From assembly GCF_029946505.1 (NCBI RefSeq), contig NZ_JARZHG010000042.1, forward strand, positions 34,315-98,314: 64,000 bases of DNA, read 5' to 3'. Under the pieces are notes generated by a model. That model worked only from the letters and a program-made list of their open reading frames with translations, searched no databases and was not told the DNA's origin. Position numbers and translations under genes: made by a program. Of this stretch, positions 16,530 to 25,350 are shown one piece after another. Each line of letters begins with the position of its first letter. Within the stretch, counting starts at the first letter, position 1. Origin of the DNA: Polyangium sp. y55x31. GTDB lineage: Bacteria; Myxococcota_A; Polyangia; Polyangiales; Polyangiaceae.

Positions 16530-17768
16530 ATGGGCACTTCTTCCGTTCCCCAACCTTCTCTTCCCCCGCACGCCCGCATCTTCGCCCGCCCCGATGTCTG
16601 GATGGAGGGCGAGGCCATCACGCAGTTCACCCGCATCGCCGAGCTCCCCGGCTGCGTGCGCGCCGCGGGCATGCCCGATCTTCACTCCGGACGCGGGCCC
16701 ATCGGCGCCGCGTTCGCCTTCGAGGAGCGCGTGCTACCGTACCTCGTCGGCGGCGACGCCGGCTGCGGCGTGCTCCTCTTCGCCACGACCGCCTCGCCGC
16801 GCGCCGTGGACAAACTCGAGCGCCGCGTCCGCGCCGCGATGGACGAGGACCCGCTCGCGGACTGCGACCCGATCGAGGTCTTCGACGCCTGCTGGCACGA
16901 GGGCGCGCAGGGCCTCGCCAAGGTCGCGAACGTGCCGGACGACATCGCCGCGATGGCCGAACGCGAGCGCGTGCTCGATCTCGGCCCGAGCGGTGATCCC
17001 GCGGCCTACCGCGATCCCTCGCACGGCCGCGCGCTCGGCAGCATCGGCAGCGGCAACCATTTCGCCGAGATCACACGCGTCACCGAGGTGCGCGACGAGG
17101 CCGCGGCGGACGTGATGGGCCTCGAAAAAGGCGGCCTCGTCGCCCTCGTGCACACGGGCTCGCGTGGGCTCGGCGCGCAGATCGGCCGGCGTTACGGCGA
17201 CGCCACGCTCACGGGCGCGGCGATCGACGTCTACCTCGCGGATCTCGCGGGCGCGGTGCGGTTCGCCCAGGCAAACCGTTTCCTCGTCGCTTGCCGGCTG
17301 CTCCGCGCGCTCTCGGCTTTGCGAAGGGACAAGGTCCGCGGCGCGATCGACATCGTGCACAACACGATCCGGCGCGAGGACATCGCGGGCCGGGCCGTGT
17401 GGATCCATCGCAAGGGCGCCGCGCCCGCGAGCCGCGGCGAGGCCACGGTCGTGCTCGGCAGCCGCGGCGCGCCCTCCTGGGTGCTCGTCGGCAGCGGGCA
17501 CGAGGGCGCGCTCGCGTCGGTCGCGCACGGCGCGGGCCGCCGCATGACCCGCACCGAGGCGCGGGCCAAGCTCGCCACGCGGTACAAGCGCGCCGAGCTC
17601 GGACGCACGGCGCACGGCGGCCGCATCGTGTGCGACGACGCGGACCTGCTCTACGAGGAGCATCCGGACGCGTACAAGCCGATCGAGCCGGTCGTCGCGA
17701 GCCTGGTCGACGAGGGCCTCGCCGCGCCGATCGCCTCGCTCGTGCCGCTCGTCACGGTGAAGCAATGA
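16530..17768 (+). CDS. rtcB: RNA-splicing/repair ligase RtcB family protein
   Basis: A 412-residue RtcB, the GTP- and Mn2+-dependent ligase that joins RNA 2',3'-cyclic phosphate or 3'-phosphate ends to 5'-OH ends. The metal-binding motif is D76-x-x-C79 in GDAGCG. Further signatures are GSGNHF, HTGSRG, DIVHN, RKGAAPA and the guanylylated-His loop AHGAGR. This is the branch that accompanies prfH rather than rtcA. Its stop overlaps the prfH start (ATGA). The start at 16530 follows the sigma-54 promoter by a short leader. The operon should be induced only when the divergent activator senses its ligand. Confidence 0.93.
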   Translation: MGTSSVPQPSLPPHARIFARPDVWMEGEAITQFTRIAELPGCVRAAGMPDLHSGRGPIGAAFAFEERVLPYLVGGDAGCGVLLFATTASPRAVDKLERRVRAAMDEDPLADCDPIEVFDACWHEGAQGLAKVANVPDDIAAMAERERVLDLGPSGDPAAYRDPSHGRALGSIGSGNHFAEITRVTEVRDEAAADVMGLEKGGLVALVHTGSRGLGAQIGRRYGDATLTGAAIDVYLADLAGAVRFAQANRFLVACRLLRALSALRRDKVRGAIDIVHNTIRREDIAGRAVWIHRKGAAPASRGEATVVLGSRGAPSWVLVGSGHEGALASVAHGAGRRMTRTEARAKLATRYKRAELGRTAHGGRIVCDDADLLYEEHPDAYKPIEPVVASLVDEGLAAPIASLVPLVTVKQ

Positions 17769-18403
17769 AAAAACGCGTCGTGCAGGTGACGGCCGGCTAC
17801 GGGCCCGTGGAGGTGCGCAGGTTCGTCGCGCTGCTCGCGGCGCGGCTCGCGGACGCGTGCACCGAGCGTGGCCTCGTCGTCGAGGAGACGGTGATCCACG
17901 GCGACGAGGACGCGCCTCTTTCCGTGGAGCTCGTCGTTGCCGGCGATCCTGCGGGCCTCGAAGGCGAAGCAGGCACGCACGCGCTCGTCGCGCGGAGCCC
18001 CGATCGCGGAAAAGCCGCCCGCAAGCGCTGGTACGCGTCCGTCGTGCTCCACGAGGACGACGATGTCAGCGCGGACGACGGGGCCACCATCGACCCGCGC
18101 GACGTGGAGGTCACGACGATGCGCGCGAGTGGTCCCGGCGGGCAAAACGTCAACAAGACGGAGACGGCGGTCCGCGCGCGGCACGTGCCGACGGGGATCG
18201 TCGTGCGGGTCGCGGACGAACGATCGCAGCGGGCGAACGTGCGGCGCGCGCTCGCGCGGATCGCGGCGCTCCTCCGGAAGAGGGCCGCGCATGCGGCGGC
18301 CGCGAAGGAGGCCGCGCGCTGGACCTCCCACGCGCGGCTCGAACGAGGCGCGCCCGTGCGCACCTACGCGATCTCGCCGCGGGGCGTGCTCGTGGAGACG
18401 TGA
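17765..18403 (+). CDS. prfH: Peptide chain release factor H
   Basis: A 212-residue release-factor homologue lacking the codon-recognition domain of RF1/RF2. The peptidyl-tRNA hydrolysis loop is complete: SGPGGQNVNKTETAVRA, with GGQ at 125-127, followed by the basic helical tail typical of class I factors. PrfH is reported to release the nascent chain from ribosomes with damaged 16S rRNA, after which the partner RtcB reseals the break. Its start overlaps the rtcB stop by 4 bp, so the two are translationally coupled. Confidence 0.92.
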   Translation: MKKRVVQVTAGYGPVEVRRFVALLAARLADACTERGLVVEETVIHGDEDAPLSVELVVAGDPAGLEGEAGTHALVARSPDRGKAARKRWYASVVLHEDDDVSADDGATIDPRDVEVTTMRASGPGGQNVNKTETAVRARHVPTGIVVRVADERSQRANVRRALARIAALLRKRAAHAAAAKEAARWTSHARLERGAPVRTYAISPRGVLVET

Positions 18404-18421
18404 ACTTTCAGGGGTGAACTC

Positions 18422-18925
18422 ATGCGAAAAGACATGTTCGAGCTCATCATCGAGCGACCGCGGTACGACTCGTGCCGCGGCGCGGGCAAGGGCCGCTACG
18501 CGTCGCGAACGAAGGCCGATCCCGAGGCCGCGCCGCTCAAGGAAGGCATGAAGTATCGGGGCCGGACGCGTGATCTCAACGAAAACCTCGCCCCGCTCCG
18601 GCGCTTCCTCGAGCGCCGCGTGGGACGCCCGTGGGACGCGGTCTGGTCGGAGATCCGCGCCTCCCTCTCGCCGAACAGCGCCGTGCAGAAGCACGTCTTC
18701 GATCACGTGCTCCAGTTCGTCGAGCGAAACCCGATCCTCATCGACGGCATTCCGCACATGCCCAACGGCAGTGGCTCGCGGCGTGACGACTTCCTCCCGC
18801 TCTGGGGCCACGGGCGCTGGCAATCGTTCTACGTTTGTCCGCGGACGGGCCTGCTCCGCTCTGCGGCCGAGGCCCACCGGCGGAGGCGGCGCGCGAAGCC
18901 CGCGGCAGGATCCTCGGGTGGATGA
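18422..18925 (+). CDS. Unknown protein, third gene of the rtcB-prfH operon
   Basis: A 167-residue basic protein starting MRKDMFELIIERPRYDS, 18 bp after prfH. It has conserved-looking segments (LNENLAPLRRFLERRVGRPWDAVWSEI, VQKHVFDHVLQFVERN and WGHGRWQSFYVCPRTGLL). It contains only two Cys and no signal or membrane segment, so it is cytoplasmic. I recall similar unnamed proteins in other large-genome bacteria but no function. Its place in the operon suggests a role in RNA or ribosome damage. It ends 1 bp before the convergent WD40-type gene. Confidence 0.75.
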   Translation: MRKDMFELIIERPRYDSCRGAGKGRYASRTKADPEAAPLKEGMKYRGRTRDLNENLAPLRRFLERRVGRPWDAVWSEIRASLSPNSAVQKHVFDHVLQFVERNPILIDGIPHMPNGSGSRRDDFLPLWGHGRWQSFYVCPRTGLLRSAAEAHRRRRRAKPAAGSSGG

Positions 18926-18926
18926 A

Positions 18927-20309
18927 TCACGAGCCCTCTCGCCACTTCGCGAGCAGCTCCTTCACGTCGCGTGGGGCCATCCACGCGCCATATCCACGGA
19001 CCTCGTACACCAGCGCCTCGAGTCGATCCAGCACCTGCTCGCGGCTTTCGTCCGGGGATGGTTCGAGCTTCTGGACTGCGCCCCAGTAAAGCTCTATCCA
19101 GCGCGCTTCGTCCCGATATTCCTCGCCGTCGCCGTCGCCGCATCGCGCCGCACTCCGAAATCCCACATGTTTGCACTCGAGCTCGATCATGAATTCGTCG
19201 AGCAGCGTCTCCGCAACGGGAACGTCGTCACCATCCAGCCCGCCTCGGGCCGGCGAATCGCCGAACCTCCCGGTGGGCACGCGCGTCTCGAGGTCCCAGG
19301 ACACGATGGGCTCCTCCATCCCCGCCGTGAGCAGCGCTCGCTCGTCGGGATGCACGAGTATATGCTTGATTTCCGACATGTGACGCTGCGTCGACGGGAA
19401 AATCCTCCCCGTCTGGACGTCGACGCAACAAAAACCGAATCCATCGCCGTCGCGGACGAAGAGCGTGCGTTCGTCGGAGGAGCATAACGCGGCGACCAGC
19501 TCGCGCGTGCGTATCTCCGAAAGGGACGAAAGGCGCCAACCCTCGGAGAGCTCCCGGGCCTCGACGCTCCCGTTGTGGCCTATCATGATGCCGCCCCAGC
19601 CTCCTCCCGCCATATGGATCGTCGAAATGTCGGGCGATGGGCCTCCCTTGTGCCATCGATGCTTGCCCTGCTCCATGTCCCATAGATACGTGTCGGCCAG
19701 CGTCGTCGACAGGACCCAGCGCGCATTGGGGTGGACCTGGACGGCCAGCATGGGCAGGAAGCGATCACAATAGGTCGTTCGCGGCCAGGTGGCGAGCCGG
19801 GCGCCGGTCCGCGCGTCCCAGAAATACAAGACATCCTTGTCATCGATGCAGGCCACGCGGTCGCCGCTCGGCGAGAGCGCGGCGGCGCGCACGCTTTCCC
19901 CGTCGTGGGACACGACGAGGCACGGCTCGAAGGTCGCGAGATCCAGGATCGTGCACGTGCTCCCCGACGTCCTGAGCAAGCGGCCGGTGCCGTCGGGGAG
20001 AAACACGCACCGATGGACCGGCCAGGAGTGGTCCTGAAAGCTCCTCCTCGCGCCCGTGCCGAGGTGCCATCCTTTGATGCCTCGGCTGCGGATCGCGAGG
20101 AGCCAGCCATCGGGCGTGACCACGAGCTCGTCGTCCCGCCCGACTTCGTAGGGCAGCTCCGTGAGGAGCGTGTATGTTTCCCACTGAAAAACCTTGATGC
20201 TGCGCTCGGAGGCGCTGAGCACGAGCGACCCGTTCGGGTGGATCGCGAGCTTCTTGACGGGATCCGTTTCGCCAGCTTGCCTGCGAAGCCGGCGCTCCTT
20301 GGGTGGCAT
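18927..20309 (-). CDS. WD40-type beta-propeller protein
   Basis: A 460-residue protein built of WD40-like blades: repeated units such as KLAIHPNGSLVLSASERSIKVFQWE, AAALSPSGDRVACIDDKDVLYFWD and HILVHPDERALLTAGMEEPIVSWDLE. About seven blades span residues 15-370. A C-terminal helical part (RDEARWIELYWGAVQKLE onwards) follows. There is no signal peptide, so it is cytoplasmic. Propellers of this kind serve as binding platforms; the partner is unknown. It is convergent with the rtcB-prfH operon. Confidence 0.78.
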   Translation of the reverse strand: MPPKERRLRRQAGETDPVKKLAIHPNGSLVLSASERSIKVFQWETYTLLTELPYEVGRDDELVVTPDGWLLAIRSRGIKGWHLGTGARRSFQDHSWPVHRCVFLPDGTGRLLRTSGSTCTILDLATFEPCLVVSHDGESVRAAALSPSGDRVACIDDKDVLYFWDARTGARLATWPRTTYCDRFLPMLAVQVHPNARWVLSTTLADTYLWDMEQGKHRWHKGGPSPDISTIHMAGGGWGGIMIGHNGSVEARELSEGWRLSSLSEIRTRELVAALCSSDERTLFVRDGDGFGFCCVDVQTGRIFPSTQRHMSEIKHILVHPDERALLTAGMEEPIVSWDLETRVPTGRFGDSPARGGLDGDDVPVAETLLDEFMIELECKHVGFRSAARCGDGDGEEYRDEARWIELYWGAVQKLEPSPDESREQVLDRLEALVYEVRGYGAWMAPRDVKELLAKWREGS

Positions 20310-20469
20310 GCCTCACGGTATCACGGGGCATGACCTCGTTGTCAGGGAGGCGCCGCGATCGCCGCTCGCGTGATGCTTCGCGCTCGGATGTTTTTTTCGA
20401 ACGACGCCGCGATGGCACCCTTCTTGCCGACCGCCGGCCATCGCGCGACGCGCTTGAAGGAGGACTTTC

Positions 20470-21876
20470 ATGCTTCGACTTCCCTACCTTGCCCTTGTCT
20501 CGACGCTCGCTCTCACCGGCTGCACGGGCCTCTCGCTCGGAGAAAACAACCCGGGTCAGGATACGTGGCTCGGCAATGGCGCCATCGCCGTCGACGATCG
20601 CACCGAGACCTGTTTCGTCCTCGCCAGCGATACGGAAGACGCGGCCCAGCCCGAAAAAATCCTCGCGAGCACGCTCTTCGCGATCGATCCCGATACAGGC
20701 CTCGTGCGCGAGGCGGCCAATCTCACGGGCAGGGACGATCCACGCCTGCTCTTCCCCGCGTCGGGCCTGCTCGTGATGAGCGAGGAGAGCGAAAAGGATC
20801 GGCTCGATCTCTACGATCACGAGACGCTCGCGCTCAAGAAAAGCGTGGAGCTCGACATCCGGTACCACGGCACCCGCATGAGCCCGAGCCGCAAATTCAT
20901 CGGCGTCGCCGACAACACCTCGGACAAAGCCCCGATCCACGTCATCGAAGCCGACACCCTCGATCGCCACGTGATCCCGCACGACGGCGAGTGGCTCGAG
21001 GCGATGTTCCTGAACAAGAGCGACACCCTCGTCGCGATCGTCTTCTACGATCAGGACAAACCCACGCCGCGGGCTCGTCTTCTCGGCTGGTCGATGCAGG
21101 AGCTCGCGACCGCCGGTTATCCGCTCGGTCCCACGGGCCTCTGGGCGGCGCCCGTGTTCGACCTCGAGGTGCCGGGCGTCGTGGGGGATTTCTCGTTCTC
21201 GTTCACGTGGGTCGGCACGAGCCCGGACGACAAGTACATCGTCTTCCCCGTCCGCAAGGCCGAGGTCCAGCCGAACGACGAGATCGCCTATACGAACGAG
21301 CTGCTCGTGCTCGATGCGGCCACGAAGGAGCTCCGCGAGGTCCCCGGCGCGCGCGGGCCCGTGGGCTTCACGCCCGACGGCTCGACCATCGTTTCCTACG
21401 GCGATCAGGACATGAACGGCAACCAGGAGCTCTGGCTCGTCGACGCCGCGACGCTCGACGTCGAACCCGAGCCCGTGACGATCGAGGGCGGCATCTCGTA
21501 CTTCGTGAGCCGTGACGGAAACTTCATCGTCGTCGCTTCCTCGAACGGCGATCAGCAGCTCGTGCTCTACGACGTGGACCAGGACAAATCCACGCAGATG
21601 GCAGGGCCCGGCGTGGGCCTCCACGAGTTCGTGAGCCGCGCGGGCCGCAAGGAGATGTGGATCGTCGACGATCAATCGCTCTTCCGGCTCGATCTCGCGG
21701 CCGGCGAGATCGCAGAAGTGCGCACCGACTTCACGCCCGAGCACGTGAACATCCTGCCCACGCGTGATCGTCTCGTGCTCGACGACGCGGACTCGAACGA
21801 CATCGTTTTCTTCGACCCGAACGACGAGAGCGTGAAGACCATCGTCGCGCTGCCCGTCGGCAAAACCTCGCGTTGA
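20470..21876 (+). CDS. Beta-propeller lipoprotein
   Basis: A 468-residue lipoprotein with a strong AAGGAGG ribosome binding site 7-8 nt before the ATG. The signal ends in LALTGC. The mature part has TolB/YncE-like propeller repeats: TLFAIDPDTGLVREAANLTG, RMSPSRKFIGVADN, SPDDKYIVFPVRK, GFTPDGSTIVSYGDQDMNG and SRDGNFIVVASSNGDQQLVLYDVD. It is probably periplasmic or on the outer membrane. No catalytic residues are seen. It may be a binding or scaffold protein. Confidence 0.78.
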   Translation: MLRLPYLALVSTLALTGCTGLSLGENNPGQDTWLGNGAIAVDDRTETCFVLASDTEDAAQPEKILASTLFAIDPDTGLVREAANLTGRDDPRLLFPASGLLVMSEESEKDRLDLYDHETLALKKSVELDIRYHGTRMSPSRKFIGVADNTSDKAPIHVIEADTLDRHVIPHDGEWLEAMFLNKSDTLVAIVFYDQDKPTPRARLLGWSMQELATAGYPLGPTGLWAAPVFDLEVPGVVGDFSFSFTWVGTSPDDKYIVFPVRKAEVQPNDEIAYTNELLVLDAATKELREVPGARGPVGFTPDGSTIVSYGDQDMNGNQELWLVDAATLDVEPEPVTIEGGISYFVSRDGNFIVVASSNGDQQLVLYDVDQDKSTQMAGPGVGLHEFVSRAGRKEMWIVDDQSLFRLDLAAGEIAEVRTDFTPEHVNILPTRDRLVLDDADSNDIVFFDPNDESVKTIVALPVGKTSR

Positions 21877-21903
21877 GCTCGTTCGCAGGTTAGCGTTGGG
21901 CCC

Positions 21904-22935
21904 ATGCGAAAGGTCGTGATCCATGGGCCCGGCAGCTACGATCGGTTGAAGCTCGAAGAGCCGCCGGATCCGAGCCCCGGACCCGGCGAGATCCTCGTCG
22001 ACGTCGAGGCCGCGGGCGTGAACTACGCCGATTGCATCGTGCGCATGGGCCTCTACGAGTCGGCGAAGAAGTACGTCGGCTGGCCCATCACGCCCGGCTT
22101 CGAGGTCGCCGGCAAAGTCGCGGCTCTCGGCGCCGACGTTGCCGGCCCCGCGCCGGGCACGCCGGTCTTCGCCGTCACCCGGTTCGGCGGCTACGCGAGC
22201 CGCGTCGCCATCCCCGCACATCAGGTCTTCGCGCTCCCGAAAGGTTTTTCCGTGGCCGAGGCCGCGGGCTTTCCTTCGGTGTTCCTGACCGCGTATTACG
22301 CGCTGTTCGAGCTCGCGAACGTTCGCCGCGGCATGAACGTGCTCGTCCACTCGGCCGCCGGCGGCGTGGGAAGCGCGCTCGTGCAGCTCGGCAAGATCGC
22401 GGGCTGCCGCGTCGTCGGCGTCGTCGGCGCGAGCCACAAGGTCGCCGTCGCGCGCAAGCTCGGGGCCGACGCGGTCATCGACAAGAGCGTCGAGCCGTTA
22501 TGGCCTGTCGCCGAGCGCCTCGCGCCCGAGGGCTACGACGTCGTGCTCGACGCGAACGGCGTGGAGACGCTCGGCGAGAGCTACCGCCACCTCGGATCGG
22601 CCGGAAAGCTCGTCATTTACGGCTTCCACACGATGATGCCGCGCCAAGGAGGCCGACCGAACTGGCTCAAGCTCGCCCGCGACTGGCTGCGCACGCCCCG
22701 CTACAACCCGCTCGACCTGACGAACGACAACAAGAGCGTGCTCGCGTTCAACCTCTCCTACCTCTTCCACAAGAAGGACTTGCTCGAAGAGTACATGGGC
22801 AAGCTCGTCGGCTGGATCGAGGAGGGCCGCATCGCGGCGCCACCCGTGACGCCGTTCCCCGTGGAGCGTGTGGCCGACGCGCACCGCGCGATCGAGAGCG
22901 GCAGCACGGTCGGCAAGCTCGTGCTCACCTTCTGA
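21904..22935 (+). CDS. Zinc-free MDR-type quinone oxidoreductase (VAT-1-like)
   Basis: A 343-residue medium-chain dehydrogenase/reductase. The N-terminal GroES-like domain has GVNYADCIVRMGLY and the Rossmann domain has VHSAAGGVGSALVQLGK, the NADPH-binding loop of quinone oxidoreductases. Structural-zinc cysteines of the alcohol dehydrogenases are absent. The C-terminal region with YGFHTMMPRQGGRPNWLKLARDW and LTNDNKSVLAFNLSYLF resembles the VAT-1 branch. It should reduce quinones or enones with NADPH. Its last 11 bp overlap the convergent ankyrin gene. Confidence 0.9.
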   Translation: MRKVVIHGPGSYDRLKLEEPPDPSPGPGEILVDVEAAGVNYADCIVRMGLYESAKKYVGWPITPGFEVAGKVAALGADVAGPAPGTPVFAVTRFGGYASRVAIPAHQVFALPKGFSVAEAAGFPSVFLTAYYALFELANVRRGMNVLVHSAAGGVGSALVQLGKIAGCRVVGVVGASHKVAVARKLGADAVIDKSVEPLWPVAERLAPEGYDVVLDANGVETLGESYRHLGSAGKLVIYGFHTMMPRQGGRPNWLKLARDWLRTPRYNPLDLTNDNKSVLAFNLSYLFHKKDLLEEYMGKLVGWIEEGRIAAPPVTPFPVERVADAHRAIESGSTVGKLVLTF

Positions 22936-23800
22936 GCGCTTCTTCGAGCAGCCGAGCGCTTTCGGCCTTGCCCGCCTCGCGCGCCCAGTCGAGCGCGGTT
23001 TTCCCCGTCCCGTCGTCCGCGTGTGGATCGGCGCCGAGCGCGAGCAGCGCGCGCACCGTCTTCGCGTCGCCGTTGTACGCCGCGAGGTGGAGCGGCATCC
23101 AGCCGTACTTCGTTTTCGTGTCGATCGGCACGCCGGCCTCGACGAGCGCGGCCACAGCGTCGGCCTTGCCCGCGTTCGCAGCTCCGAGTAGCGCCTCGGA
23201 TCCGTGTTTTTCGAGGTCCACGCCTTGCGTGAGCAGCCACCGGATCACGTCCACGCGTCCCGCGGCCGCGGCCCCTTCGAGCGCCTGCGTCTTGTTCGGA
23301 TCGAGCCCGCGCTCCACAAAGTATTCCGCGAGATCGAGCCTCCCGCGCCGCGTCGCCTCCTCGAACGCCCGCGGCTCGATCGGCGCGCCCGCCTCCACGA
23401 GCTGACGAGCGACCCCGGCGTGCCCGGCCTTGACCGCCGCGGTCACGGCGTTCTCGTTCGCCATCTCGTCCCGCGTGTCGAGGCTCGCGCCCGCATCGAT
23501 CAGCGCCTCCACCACGCTGATCTCCCCGCGCGCGGCGGCCTCCACGAGCGGCGTGCGCCTCGTCAGCTCGTCCGCCTGATCCGGATCCGCGCCGCGGTCG
23601 ATCAAGAGCTCGGCGACGCAGTCGTGCCCGTTCATGATCGCGAGCATCAACGCCGACGTTGTCCCTTCGAGCACCTCGCGATCGACGCTCGTCGTGTACA
23701 CCCGCGTCGCGTCCACGTTCGCCCCGCGCGCGAGCGCGTCCGTCACGCGTGCTTCATCGCCGCGGCTGGCCGCATCGAGCAGCTCCTCGTCGAGCGTCAT
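22925..23800 (-). CDS. Ankyrin-repeat protein
   Basis: A 291-residue protein made almost only of ankyrin repeats, about eight. Examples are TTSALMLAIMNGHDCVAELLIDRGADPD, TPLVEAAARGEISVVEALIDAGASLD and MPLHLAAYNGDAKTVRALLALGADPH. No signal peptide or membrane segment is present. Such proteins bind partners rather than catalyse reactions. It is upstream of, and on the same strand as, the glutathione peroxidase lipoprotein (55 bp apart), although no link is obvious. Confidence 0.9.
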   Translation of the reverse strand: MTLDEELLDAASRGDEARVTDALARGANVDATRVYTTSVDREVLEGTTSALMLAIMNGHDCVAELLIDRGADPDQADELTRRTPLVEAAARGEISVVEALIDAGASLDTRDEMANENAVTAAVKAGHAGVARQLVEAGAPIEPRAFEEATRRGRLDLAEYFVERGLDPNKTQALEGAAAAGRVDVIRWLLTQGVDLEKHGSEALLGAANAGKADAVAALVEAGVPIDTKTKYGWMPLHLAAYNGDAKTVRALLALGADPHADDGTGKTALDWAREAGKAESARLLEEALRR

Positions 23801-23855
23801 GTCCGGGAGTGTGTGGGATCGGAGCGAGGGTGGGAAGCCGTACCGGAGAGAGGGC

Positions 23856-24482
23856 TCAGCTTCCGAGCGCTTTTTCGATGGCCTGCACGAGCTTCTCGTC
23901 CTCGGGCTCGACGGACGAGGGGAACCGGCCGATCACTACGCCATCCTTGCCGACGAGGAATTTTTCGAAGTTCCACTTCACCTCGCCCGCCGGCGCAGCC
24001 TGCGTGAGGAACGCATAAAGCGGGTGCTTGCCGCTGCCCTTCACGGTGATCTTCGAGAACATGGGGAACTTCACGCCGTATTTGCTCGTGCAAAACGTGG
24101 CGATCTCGGCGTCGGTCCCGGGCTCCTGGGCGCCGTAGTCGTTCGAGGGGAAGCCGAGCACGGCAAACCCCTTCGCCTCGAAGCGCTCGTGCAGCCGCTC
24201 GAGGCCCGCGTATTGCGGCGTGTAGCCGCACTCCGAGGCCACGTTCACCACGAGCGCGACCTTGCCCCGGAAGTCACCGAGCGAGCGCTCCTCCCCGAAG
24301 ATCGTCTTCATCTTGAAATCGTGCAGGCTCATCTTCGTCCCTTCCTGAACCGCGGCCCCCCCGGCCGGATCCGCCCCGGCTTTCGGCGACGCCGGGGGCT
24401 GCGAGCCACCCTCGCAACCGACGAGCGCCGCGCCCCCGACGACCGCAGCGAAGACGACCGATCCAACCCGAAGGCTCATCAT
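23856..24482 (-). CDS. Glutathione peroxidase-type lipoprotein
   Basis: A 208-residue thiol peroxidase of the glutathione peroxidase family. It is unusual in having a lipoprotein signal (AALVGC, Cys at 23) and a short Gly/Ala linker before the enzyme domain. The peroxidatic site is NVASECGYTPQY with Cys85 in place of selenocysteine. The catalytic Gln and Trp partners appear in SNDYGAQEPG and KWNFEKFLV. It probably reduces lipid or organic peroxides at the cell envelope with thioredoxin-like donors. Confidence 0.9.
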   Translation of the reverse strand: MMSLRVGSVVFAAVVGGAALVGCEGGSQPPASPKAGADPAGGAAVQEGTKMSLHDFKMKTIFGEERSLGDFRGKVALVVNVASECGYTPQYAGLERLHERFEAKGFAVLGFPSNDYGAQEPGTDAEIATFCTSKYGVKFPMFSKITVKGSGKHPLYAFLTQAAPAGEVKWNFEKFLVGKDGVVIGRFPSSVEPEDEKLVQAIEKALGS

Positions 24483-24549
24483 GGCGCCTGCTTAGGGGGC
24501 CCGCGCTCGGCACGCAAGGGCATCCTGGACGACGGGCCGCGGGTCGAAG

Positions 24550-25347
24550 ATGATGCCGTGTATGCCCTCCCTCCAAGCAGGATCGCTCACGATCCATTGG
24601 TCGACGCGCGGGGACGAACGCGGCGAGCCCGTCGTGTTCGTGCACGGCAACTGGACGACGAGCCTCTTCTGGCGCCCCGTCCTCGACCGTTTGCCCGCGC
24701 GCTACCGCGCCGTCGCGCCCGACCTTCGCGGCCGTGGGCAGAGCCGCACCGAGGAGCACGATTACAGCGTCCCGCGCCTCGCGGAGGACCTCGTCGTCTT
24801 GATGGACGCCTTGGGTTTGTCCTCGGCGCACCTCGTGGGGCATTCGCTCGGCACGGCCGTGGTCCTCGAGCTCGCGCTCTCCGCCCGCGCCCGCGCCCGC
24901 TCCCTCACGCTCGTCGCCCCCGCCTGGCCCGACGGCATGCCGCGCGCCTACCACCTGCCCGAGCGCCAGCGCCTCGCGCAGGAAAACATCGCCATCTTCG
25001 GCGCCGCCTTCCGCGCCATCGCGCCCACCGCCCCGGACGACGCGTTTTTCCAGGAACTGCTCACGGAAAGCCACGGCCAGCGCCCCGAGGCCACGATGGC
25101 CACGCTCGACGCGCTTTGCGATTGGGCGCCCGGGGACAAGCTCCGCGCGCTCGCGGGCGTGCCGGCCCTCGTCGTCGGCGGCGAGCGCGACATGCTGTCC
25201 ACGCGCGAGGTGGGCGCGCGGACCGCGGATCTGCTCGGCGCGCGCCACGAGATCCTCCCCGGCGTGGGCCATTCGCCGAACCTCGAAGCTCCCGATACCC
25301 TCGTTGCGCTCCTCGATTCCTTCGTGAACGCTCCTCCCGGAGGCTGA
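24550..25347 (+). CDS. Alpha/beta-hydrolase
   Basis: A 265-residue alpha/beta-fold hydrolase. It shows the HGN oxyanion region (FVHGNWTTSLFW), DLRGRGQS, the nucleophile elbow GHSLGT, an acid in GGERDMLS and the His in GVGHSPNLEAP. The sequence is typical of esterases and C-C bond hydrolases. It ends 3 bp before the acyl-CoA ligase ATG, so the two form an operon; a role in releasing or processing a fatty or aromatic acid before CoA activation is plausible. A second possible start lies at 24562. Confidence 0.85.
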   Translation: MMPCMPSLQAGSLTIHWSTRGDERGEPVVFVHGNWTTSLFWRPVLDRLPARYRAVAPDLRGRGQSRTEEHDYSVPRLAEDLVVLMDALGLSSAHLVGHSLGTAVVLELALSARARARSLTLVAPAWPDGMPRAYHLPERQRLAQENIAIFGAAFRAIAPTAPDDAFFQELLTESHGQRPEATMATLDALCDWAPGDKLRALAGVPALVVGGERDMLSTREVGARTADLLGARHEILPGVGHSPNLEAPDTLVALLDSFVNAPPGG

Positions 25348-25350
25348 GCC

